A stretch of DNA of 12,046 nucleotides from an uncultured Coriobacteriaceae bacterium (GTDB taxonomy: Bacteria; Actinomycetota; Coriobacteriia; Coriobacteriales; Eggerthellaceae): assembly GCA_900554945.1 (NCBI GenBank), contig USJN01000017.1, positions 1 to 12,046 of the forward strand, written 5' to 3'. Positions 1-5,115 of this stretch are shown one piece after another. Position 1 is the first letter of the stretch. Every line of letters starts with the position of its first letter. The position numbers and the translations under genes were made by a program. The notes under the pieces were generated by a model. That model searched no databases. It was given only the letters and a program-made list of their open reading frames with translations, and was not told the DNA's origin.

Positions 1-36
1 GATTCCCGTCACATGAATATCGAGCGCCTCGATCAT
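1..36 (-). CDS. 5' end of an unidentified gene, cut by the window edge
   Basis: On the minus strand an ATG at 36-34 opens a frame that reads MIEALDIHVTGI and stays open to the window edge. A purine-rich GAGGGTGAG stretch (complement of 41-49) lies just upstream and could serve as ribosome site. The gene is co-directional with the isomerase gene, whose stop is 79 bases upstream, but a terminator lies between them, so it probably has its own promoter or depends on readthrough. The HVTGI ending resembles the start of acylphosphatase-type domains, as at the N-terminus of the hydrogenase maturation protein HypF (typically followed by VQGVGFRP), but twelve residues cannot prove this. Function is left open. 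Confidence 0.4.
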   Translation of the reverse strand, partial: MIEALDIHVTGI

Positions 37-67
37 GCTTCTCACCCTCAAAAACCTTGACAATACT

Positions 68-98
68 GAAAACCGCGCCCCTCTTGCGACGGGCGCGG
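68..98 (-). terminator. Intrinsic terminator of the glucose-6-phosphate isomerase gene
   Basis: CCGCGCCC at 73-80 and GGGCGCGG at 91-98 form a perfect 8-bp GC stem with a 10-base loop. On the minus strand the stem is followed by TTTTC (complement of 68-72). It lies 17 bases past the isomerase stop codon, in the right orientation. Confidence 0.85.
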
Positions 99-115
99 CG
101 CGAATCAGCAGGACC

Positions 116-1828
116 CTACAGCTCGGCCAGAATCTCGCGAATGACGGCAGCGAGCGCGCGCAGCGTCACTCCCGAGTTGTCGGGGAGATGCAGGTGCACG
201 CACCGTCGACCGCGACTCGCCAGCGTAAGTAAATCTCCCGACGCCTGCGCCTTTGCAAGCGCGCCTAGGCTTTCCGCCTCGCGCTTGAGCGGGATGTCCT
301 TCAGCTCGTCGGCAGACAAGATAAGGAACACTCCGCAGTTCGGGCCGCCCTTTTGCAGCTGGCCGGTGGAGTGCAGGTAGCGCGGGCCCACTTCCAAACA
401 CGACGCGACGTGGCGCGATTCGCCCACCCCATGGCGGATGTCCTCGAGCGCCTCGCGACGCCCCTCGCCCGTGAACGGCAGAAACGCGTTCAGCGCGAAG
501 AAATCGCCCGGCTGGACACTGCCGAGCAGCGCCCGCAGGACAGCTCGCACGTCGGTGCAGTCCTTAAAGCACGGGGCCAAGCGCACCTCGACCTCGCCCA
601 TATGCACATCGCCGATGAAGTCCTGTACGAAATCGGGCTCGGGCTGGCCCTCGGCGAGGATCTTTAGGACCTCGGCCTTCGCCGACGCGACATCGGGCTG
701 ATCGAAGGGGCACACGCGCATGAGGTAGCCGCACATCGCGATGGCGTATTCCCACATCACGAAGTGCTCGGCAAGCTCGAGCGCGGAATCGATCTTGAAG
801 TTCAGGCGCGGAATTGCCGGGTCGATATAAGCGAGGCTCATCTCGAAGTTCTTGCGCTCGTCCCACAAGTCGGTCTTCGTCTGGTACATGATGACGCTGC
901 GGTCGCCCGCGTCGCGCGCGAGCAGGAGCGAATCGACCTCGATGTTCGGCAGAATGCCCTGCCCCTCCTTGCCGAGCGATTCGGCGACGAGCTGCTCAAT
1001 CCAAAGGCCCAAGACGCGCCCGCGCTTCGGCGTGAGGAACGAGAACTTGTTGCGCCCCTTGAGGTAATTGTCGTAAAGGAACGCGGCGAGATTGATCGCC
1101 GGGTTGTCGATGGAGTCCTCGCTGCAGCGCTCTTCGGCGTCCTTCGCGTGGGCGATGAACTGCTCCAGGTCGATGCCAGCGAGTGCTGCGGGCAGAAGGC
1201 CGAAGATCGACAGTGCAGAGAAGCGCCCGCCGACGGTAGGTTCGCCGTTGAAGACGGCTAGCCAGCCCTCTTCGTGCGCCTGGCGCTCGAGCTGCGAACC
1301 AGGGTCGGTGATGGCGACCAGGTGGTTCGCGAAGTTGATTTCCGGTGCCTGCGCCTCGAGGGCATCGCGCAGCGCGGAAGAGAGCAGGCGCGGCTCGATG
1401 GTGCCGCCCGACTTCGAGGACACGATAACGAGCGTCGTCGCTGGATCGCAATCGGCGAGCAGCTCGCGCATACGCACGGGAGAATCGGAGTCGAGCGTCT
1501 TGAACGAGACACGGTTTGCCCGAACCGTGTCGGACTTGTTGTATTTCGTGATGGTCATGGGCGCTTGCGTGGATCCGCCCTGGCCGATGAGGACGACGGT
1601 CTTAATGCCGCTCGCCACCACATCGTCGGCAAAGCGCTGAACTTTCGCGAGGTCACACTGCGGGCGCATGCCCAAATCGACCCAGCCCATAAAGTTCTCG
1701 GCGGCTTCGCGCGCACCGTCGGAGAAATCATAAAGCGATGCGTCCTTGGCCAGCACACGGCTGGCGACGCATTCCTTCACAAGCGTTTTCGCAGAAGGGT
1801 ATAACTTTTCCATGTCGCTTGTCAGCAT
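116..1828 (-). CDS. pgi: Glucose-6-phosphate isomerase (type seen fused to transaldolase)
   Basis: Interconverts glucose 6-phosphate and fructose 6-phosphate in cytosolic glycolysis/gluconeogenesis. The 570-residue protein has two sugar-isomerase (SIS) domains. Visible motifs: GQGGSTQAP near residues 82-90, the phosphate loop SSKSGGTIE near 137-145, the PGI signature GGRFSALS near 200-207, ESLGKEGQGILP near 283-294 with the likely base-catalyst Glu283, FDQPDV near 375-380, and a C-terminal LHSTGQLQKGGPN block near 485-497 with a Lys in the place expected for the active-site lysine. From memory of the family, the last two blocks match the Pgi half of bifunctional transaldolase/Pgi proteins rather than E. 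coli or Bacillus Pgi; no transaldolase half is present here. The ATG at 1828 was chosen because AAGAAGG sits 5 bases before it. An upstream in-frame ATG at 1882 would add 18 residues that look non-native and overlap the putative -10 box. Confidence 0.93.
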   Translation of the reverse strand: MLTSDMEKLYPSAKTLVKECVASRVLAKDASLYDFSDGAREAAENFMGWVDLGMRPQCDLAKVQRFADDVVASGIKTVVLIGQGGSTQAPMTITKYNKSDTVRANRVSFKTLDSDSPVRMRELLADCDPATTLVIVSSKSGGTIEPRLLSSALRDALEAQAPEINFANHLVAITDPGSQLERQAHEEGWLAVFNGEPTVGGRFSALSIFGLLPAALAGIDLEQFIAHAKDAEERCSEDSIDNPAINLAAFLYDNYLKGRNKFSFLTPKRGRVLGLWIEQLVAESLGKEGQGILPNIEVDSLLLARDAGDRSVIMYQTKTDLWDERKNFEMSLAYIDPAIPRLNFKIDSALELAEHFVMWEYAIAMCGYLMRVCPFDQPDVASAKAEVLKILAEGQPEPDFVQDFIGDVHMGEVEVRLAPCFKDCTDVRAVLRALLGSVQPGDFFALNAFLPFTGEGRREALEDIRHGVGESRHVASCLEVGPRYLHSTGQLQKGGPNCGVFLILSADELKDIPLKREAESLGALAKAQASGDLLTLASRGRRCVHLHLPDNSGVTLRALAAVIREILAEL

Positions 1829-1833
1829 GTGAA

Positions 1834-1840
1834 CCTTCTT
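1834..1840 (-). promoter_or_regulatory. Ribosome binding site fixing the isomerase start
   Basis: The minus strand reads AAGAAGG here, 5 bases before the ATG at 1828. The longer frame starting at 1882 has no comparable site. Confidence 0.7.
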
Positions 1841-1881
1841 TCGGTATCGTGTAGGCCCCCTCAAAGGCACGCACGGCATCA

Positions 1882-1887
1882 ATTATC
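1882..1887 (-). promoter_or_regulatory. Possible -10 box of the isomerase gene
   Basis: The minus strand reads GATAAT, five of six matches to TATAAT, about 54 bases before the start codon. No good -35 box sits 16-18 bases upstream, so this is tentative and may need an activator or be coincidental. Confidence 0.3.
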
Positions 1888-1910
1888 CTCGAACCCTGTG
1901 ATGGAGTTAT

Positions 1911-2026
1911 GGACAAGTGGGGGAACGGGTCGAAATCCCAGAGAGAATCGCCATCTGTGTGCGATTTCGCCCTCGACATTGCGCGGACGCGCTCTTGTCC
2001 GCGCTTTCCCTGTCCCATTCTTGTCC
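1911..2026. repeat. Repeated GGACAAG words and a hairpin between the isomerase and regulator genes
   Basis: GGACAAG occurs three times: plus strand at 1911-1917, minus strand at 1994-2000 and 2020-2026. The latter two extend to the 8-base direct repeat TCTTGTCC (plus-strand reading, 1993-2000 and 2019-2026, 26 bases start to start), with a related CTGTCCC between them. The 1993-2000 copy overlaps a perfect 8-bp dyad, GCGCGGAC at 1981-1988 and GTCCGCGC at 1997-2004, with an 8-base loop. These may be regulator sites upstream of the isomerase gene. No small gene is convincing in this 329-base spacer. Confidence 0.3.
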
Positions 2027-2084
2027 AGCTCGCAGTAACTTGCTTTCTAGAGCAGGCGCACCCGCAGCCACGTCCACCGTGCGC

Positions 2085-2120
2085 AAAAAGCGCTCGCCGC
2101 GAACGCGACGAGCGCTTTTG
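2085..2120 (-). terminator. Intrinsic terminator of the LytTR regulator gene
   Basis: AAAAGCGCTCG at 2086-2096 and CGAGCGCTTTT at 2109-2119 form a perfect 11-bp stem with a 12-base loop. On the minus strand it ends in TTTTT and lies about 38 bases past the regulator's stop. The plus-strand copy also ends in TTTT, so it could work both ways. Confidence 0.85.
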
Positions 2121-2157
2121 ACTTCAATCAAGAAACCTACGGCGAGAATTCTGCCGC

Positions 2158-2871
2158 CTACAGTCCCAACGCCTTCTTCAGCGCGCTCACGCGCCTGCGG
2201 CTTACGGGGATCTTCTCCTCCACGCCGTTCAGCGTGAGCAGCAGCGTGCCGCCGGAGACCGACTCGATTTCCTCGACCATGGAAAGGTTCACCAGATACC
2301 CGCGATGCACGCGGAAGAACCCGTGACCGTCCAGGCGCTTCTCGAGCTGAGCCAAGCTCACCGTGGAGAAATAGCGATCCGTGTCGGTTTGCAGGTATGC
2401 GTAATCATCGCGTGCCATGACGAAGCGAATCTTATCGATGCCGATGAGGATCTTCTTGCCACCCTTTTCCACGGGAATGCGCTCGGACTTCTGAGCCTGC
2501 ACATGCAGCGAAACGTGCTCGCGGACGCGCGCAAGCGCCTGGGAGAGGCGCTCGGTCTCGACCGGTTTCACCAGGTAATCGATAGCGTTCACCTTGAACG
2601 CGTCGAGCGCATGCTCGCTGTAGGCGGTGACGAACACCACCGCGGGCGGGAATTTCAGATGCTGCAGCGCCTCGGCCAGTTGCAAGCCAGTGGCTTCCGG
2701 CATGTTCACGTCAAGGAACATGACATCGCAGGGGTACTCTTTGAGCTTTTCGATAGCCTCGCGCACACTAGCCGCCTCGGCAACAACCTCGGTCTGGCCA
2801 AGTTCGTCGAGCAGGAATTTTAATTCGGAGCGCGCGGGGGCCTCGTCGTCGACGATGATTGCTTTAAGCAT
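2158..2871 (-). CDS. LytTR-family response regulator
   Basis: A 237-residue DNA-binding response regulator. The N-terminal receiver domain (about 1-120) has all the expected residues: acidic pocket D8/D9, phosphoacceptor D54 (MFLDVNMPE), T82 (FVTAYS) and K102 (YLVKPVE). The C-terminal LytTR DNA-binding domain (about 135-235) shows the usual pattern around FFRVHRGYLVN and a closing IPVSRRR. The ATG at 2871 follows GGGAGG with a 5-base gap; the frame stays open upstream into the peptidase gene, but that extension is not credible. Families like this pair with LytS/BtsS-type membrane kinases and control cell-wall, virulence or pyruvate/peptide-uptake genes. No kinase gene adjoins it here, which makes it an orphan locally. 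The neighbouring dipeptidase and the cstA-type transporter about 7 kb away are plausible targets, by inference only. Confidence 0.95.
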   Translation of the reverse strand: MLKAIIVDDEAPARSELKFLLDELGQTEVVAEAASVREAIEKLKEYPCDVMFLDVNMPEATGLQLAEALQHLKFPPAVVFVTAYSEHALDAFKVNAIDYLVKPVETERLSQALARVREHVSLHVQAQKSERIPVEKGGKKILIGIDKIRFVMARDDYAYLQTDTDRYFSTVSLAQLEKRLDGHGFFRVHRGYLVNLSMVEEIESVSGGTLLLTLNGVEEKIPVSRRRVSALKKALGL

Positions 2872-2876
2872 ATAAG

Positions 2877-2882
2877 CCTCCC
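2877..2882 (-). promoter_or_regulatory. Ribosome binding site fixing the LytTR regulator start
   Basis: The minus strand reads GGGAGG with a 5-base gap to the ATG at 2871. This selects that ATG over far-upstream in-frame starts. Confidence 0.75.
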
Positions 2883-2894
2883 AGTTCGTGTTCG

Positions 2895-2985
2895 ATGATG
2901 CCGCTCCTGCGCCTTTCGCAGAGCGTACTCCTAACGGTCGATTATAAATCAAAGCATCCCGAATTTGTACGTTATGCGGCATCAT
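2895..2985. repeat. Inverted repeat flanking the regulator's promoter
   Basis: ATGATGCCGC at 2895-2904 is repeated in inverted orientation as GCGGCATCAT at 2976-2985. The two arms sit on either side of the TATAAT box (2941-2946), 71 bases apart. A shared TTCG-type flank lies beside each. The placement is consistent with two half-sites for looping or autoregulation, but no known LytTR consensus is recognised in them. Confidence 0.35.
2941..2946 (-). promoter_or_regulatory. -10 box of the LytTR regulator promoter
   Basis: The minus strand reads a perfect TATAAT. Transcription would start near 2934, giving a leader of about 63 bases. The base-paired -35 position 17 bases upstream (TACAAA) matches the consensus only 3 of 6, which suggests an activator-dependent or weak promoter. 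Confidence 0.5.
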
Positions 2986-3095
2986 TTCGAAACAGCGTAG
3001 AACACAATGGGGGCGGTTGAGAGTAAGACAGGGGTCGGGTGATTCGTCTCGCTCCGCGACGCGCCGACCGCAGGGCGACCCGGCGCGCCAGTCCC

Positions 3096-4496
3096 CTACA
3101 GATCGAGCTCCATCAGACGGGCGATAGTGAGCGCGTAGATCTTGAACGCCTTCTTGAGCAGCTCCTCGGACACCGTCTCGTCCGGGCCATGCATGCCGCC
3201 CGCCCATTCGGGCATCTCGATCCACGGCATCTCGGGGCCGAAGCTCGCGGCGCAGGAGAACTTGCGCGCGTACGTACCGCCGCCCTGCGTGAAGGGCTTG
3301 GCATGCTCGCCCGTGGCCTCGTTGTACGCGGAAAGGAGCGCCTGAACATAGCCCGATTCGGGATCGATGAGAAACGGCTCGACCATGCGCGTCGCCTCGA
3401 AGTCAGCTCCCGCCTCGCTCGCAAGTGCAGAAAGGATGCTTGTGAGCTCCTCGGGCGTGGTCGACGTGGGGAATCGACTGTCGAGCGTCTGCTTCATACG
3501 CCCGTCCTGCATGCAGATGGTGCCGCCGACGACGGTCAGCTCCCCGAAGTGCTCGTCGGCCGTCTTGATGCCGAGGTTCGAGCCGTCGGTCGCGCTCGTG
3601 AGCTTGCGAACCAGTTCGAAGAATGCCCGCTCGTCCGCCGCGCACACGTCGTTTTCCAGAAGATAGGCGACGAGCAGGTCGATGGCGCTTTTGCCGAGAT
3701 GGGGCAAGCTCGCGTGGGCCGCCTTCCCGTGCGCGTCGATGCGCGCGGTGCCCTCGCCCGCATCGGTGACGACAATGTCCTCGGCCGCGGGAAGCGTTGA
3801 TGCGTCGGCGCGCACGATCGCATGGGCGATGCCCGGGACCGCGTTTGGCGCCGCGCCGCCCTCGATGTCGATGATCGCGCCGTCCTCGAAGCGCTTGCTC
3901 GTGAGCGTGGCGTCGTAGAGACCCTTCTCGCCGTAACTCACCGGGAACTCAGCGTCGGGCGTGAAGAGAAACGCCGGGTCGGCGAAGCGCTCGCGGTAAT
4001 ACGGGACGTCGTGCATGCCCGTTTCCTCGTTCGCGCCGAAGATGACCCGGATGGTATAGGGCAGTTTTTGACCCTTGTCAAGCCAAAACTTCACCGCATG
4101 GAGCGTCGTTACGATGGGGCCCTTGTCGTCGATGACGCCGCGGCCCATGAGGTAGCCCTCGCGGCGCGTGACGGCGAACGGCTCGACCGTCCAGCCGGGG
4201 CCGGCGGGAACCACATCGACGTGCCCGATGACGCCAATCTGCGTATCGGATTCGCCCGGCAGGTCGGCGTATCCCACATAGCCGTCGACGTCGTGAACCT
4301 CAAAGCCCATGCCACGCGCAATGTCGAGCGCCTCGGTGAGGGCAGCTCGGGGGCCGGGGCCGAACGGTGCGCCGGGTTTTGCCGCCGGCAGGTCTTCCGT
4401 GCTCTCGATGCGCACGACACGCTCGATGTCCGCAACGATGCTTTCCCAATTCTTCTCGAGATACGAATCAATCTCGCCCGCAAGAACGTCTTCCAC
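3096..4496 (-). CDS. M20-family metallodipeptidase (PepV/Sapep-like)
   Basis: A cytosolic di-zinc or manganese peptidase of 466 residues, the usual PepV length, that would split dipeptides taken up by the cell. All expected metal and catalytic residues are visible: GHVDVVP (H92 ligand, D94), GRGVIDDKGP (D123 bridging ligand), GANEETG (E157 general base, E158 ligand), TPDAEFP (D181 ligand) and GGMHGPDE (H436 ligand). The part between about 190 and 310 is the lid/dimerisation insertion. Translation starts at GTG (4496-4494), chosen because a perfect AAGGAGG lies 7 bases upstream. There is no signal peptide. The gene is followed 224 bases later by the LytTR regulator, on the same strand but with a promoter between, so they are probably separate units. 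The exact substrate range (carnosine-like, beta-Ala or general dipeptides) cannot be told from sequence. Confidence 0.92.
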   Translation of the reverse strand: MEDVLAGEIDSYLEKNWESIVADIERVVRIESTEDLPAAKPGAPFGPGPRAALTEALDIARGMGFEVHDVDGYVGYADLPGESDTQIGVIGHVDVVPAGPGWTVEPFAVTRREGYLMGRGVIDDKGPIVTTLHAVKFWLDKGQKLPYTIRVIFGANEETGMHDVPYYRERFADPAFLFTPDAEFPVSYGEKGLYDATLTSKRFEDGAIIDIEGGAAPNAVPGIAHAIVRADASTLPAAEDIVVTDAGEGTARIDAHGKAAHASLPHLGKSAIDLLVAYLLENDVCAADERAFFELVRKLTSATDGSNLGIKTADEHFGELTVVGGTICMQDGRMKQTLDSRFPTSTTPEELTSILSALASEAGADFEATRMVEPFLIDPESGYVQALLSAYNEATGEHAKPFTQGGGTYARKFSCAASFGPEMPWIEMPEWAGGMHGPDETVSEELLKKAFKIYALTIARLMELDL

Positions 4497-4503
4497 GAGA
4501 CAG

Positions 4504-4510
4504 CCTCCTT
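4504..4510 (-). promoter_or_regulatory. Ribosome binding site for the GTG start of the dipeptidase
   Basis: The minus strand reads AAGGAGG, a full Shine-Dalgarno match, 7 bases before the GTG at 4496. Confidence 0.85.
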
Positions 4511-4566
4511 GGTCTTGTTGCTATCGCACCAACTTTACCCTAGTGCGCAGCCCGCGAACAGCCCGC

Positions 4567-4578
4567 AATCGCGCGATT
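4567..4578. repeat. Perfect 12-base palindrome upstream of the dipeptidase gene
   Basis: AATCGCGCGATT is self-complementary. It lies about 70 bases upstream of the dipeptidase start, at the edge of the G-rich tract, where an operator would fit. No matching regulator is known, and no convincing -35/-10 pair was found for the dipeptidase gene. Confidence 0.3.
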
Positions 4579-4599
4579 CGCGAAAGGAGGATGAGAGCT

Positions 4600-4798
4600 G
4601 GACGAGCGCGGAGGGCACGCGCGGGGCTCGGGGGCGGGGAGCGCGGGCGCGCGAGAAGCGGGGAGGCACGAGGGCGGAAACGCACGGCGGCGGACCGCCC
4701 GGGGAGCGCGGGGCGCGGGGGCGGGCAGCGCGGAGAGCGGGGAACGGGGAGACGCGGGGGCGAGGCGCGGGGGAAGAGCAAAGCCGGGCGCGGAGCAA
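4600..4798. other. G-rich, T-free intergenic tract with G-quadruplex motifs
   Basis: Positions 4629-4798 contain no T at all on the plus strand: 98 G, 42 C and 30 A by hand count. Extending to 4600 adds a single T at 4628. Runs fitting the G3+/short-loop quadruplex pattern include GGGG 4623-4626, GGGGG 4630-4634, GGGG 4636-4639 and GGG 4645-4647 (loops 3, 1, 5); 4701-4725 (loops 5, 3, 1); and a looser set at 4739-4773. The unit GGGGAGCGCGGG recurs at 4636 and 4701. The tract sits between the divergently oriented dipeptidase gene and tRNA-Leu, ending just before the tRNA promoter. No protein is convincing in it. Confidence 0.6.
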
Positions 4799-4806
4799 TT
4801 TTGTCA

Positions 4807-4835
4807 TAGACGCGTATGCGCGCTTCCGTTATACT
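4807..4835 (+). promoter_or_regulatory. Promoter of tRNA-Leu
   Basis: A -35 box TAGACG (4807-4812, 4 of 6) and a -10 box TATACT (4830-4835, 5 of 6) are separated by an ideal 17 bases. Transcription would begin near 4842, giving a short 5' leader before the mature tRNA at 4850. Confidence 0.65.
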
Positions 4836-4849
4836 GTGAAGGCTGATGT

Positions 4850-4933
4850 GCCCGAGTGGCGGAATGGCAGACGCGGCGGTCTCAAAAACCGTTGTCTCAC
4901 GACGTGCGAGTTCGACTCTCGCCTCGGGCACCA
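4850..4933 (+). tRNA. tRNA-Leu (anticodon CAA, reads UUG)
   Basis: The acceptor stem GCCCGAG (4850-4856) pairs with CTCGGGC (4923-4929), followed by discriminator A and an encoded CCA (4931-4933). The anticodon loop CTCAAAA (4881-4887) carries CAA at 4883-4885. A long variable arm (about 4893-4907) marks a class II tRNA, and the T arm contains GTTCGACT. The 84-base length, A73 discriminator and similarity to E. coli tRNA-Leu(CAA) support leucine identity. It is transcribed alone, with its own promoter and terminator. Confidence 0.97.
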
Positions 4934-4947
4934 GTTTTCTCGCAAGC

Positions 4948-4971
4948 AAGCCGCCAATTGGGCGGTTTTTT
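4948..4971 (+). terminator. Intrinsic terminator of tRNA-Leu
   Basis: CCGCC at 4951-4955 and GGCGG at 4961-4965 form a stem, extended by AA/TT pairs, with the loop AATTG, followed by six T (4966-4971). It lies 14 bases after the tRNA's CCA. Confidence 0.9.
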
Positions 4972-5046
4972 CATGCCTTCAAGCCCCACTCCCCTTGAGA
5001 CGGCCGAATGCCTCGAGCCCAAGCGCGCACGTCGTTGAACGTCTTC

Positions 5047-5058
5047 GCAACTTGTTGC
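5047..5058. repeat. Dyad upstream of the LRR-VWA-MoxR operon promoter
   Basis: GCAAC (5047-5051) and GTTGC (5054-5058) flank TT, a 12-base dyad about 20 bases upstream of the -35 box. It sits in an unusually AT-rich stretch for this genome and could be an activator or repressor site. Nothing identifies the protein. Confidence 0.3.
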
Positions 5059-5078
5059 ATCAATTTTGTTTTGTTAGG

Positions 5079-5108
5079 TTAACTTCTATCCACCTTTCGC
5101 GGTATACT
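5079..5108 (+). promoter_or_regulatory. Likely promoter of the LRR-VWA-MoxR operon
   Basis: A -35-like TTAACT (5079-5084, 4 of 6) and a -10 TATACT (5103-5108, 5 of 6) are separated by 18 bases, in a locally AT-rich region. The predicted start of transcription, about 5114-5116, coincides with the first ATG of the LRR frame, which would make the message leaderless unless translation starts further in. Confidence 0.5.
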
Positions 5109-5115
5109 GCCAACA

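Noticed and set aside
1829..1882. 18-residue N-terminal extension of the isomerase from ATG 1882
   Set aside because: It overlaps the candidate -10 box, and the internal ATG at 1828 has a well-spaced AAGAAGG.
3033..3069. Imperfect hairpin (GGTCGG/CCGACC) downstream of the dipeptidase stop as a terminator
   Set aside because: The stem has large inner mismatches and no T-run follows on the minus strand.
4532..4537. TAAAGT (minus strand) as -10 box of the dipeptidase gene
   Set aside because: Only 4 of 6 matches and no -35 box at a suitable distance; not better than chance in this spacer.
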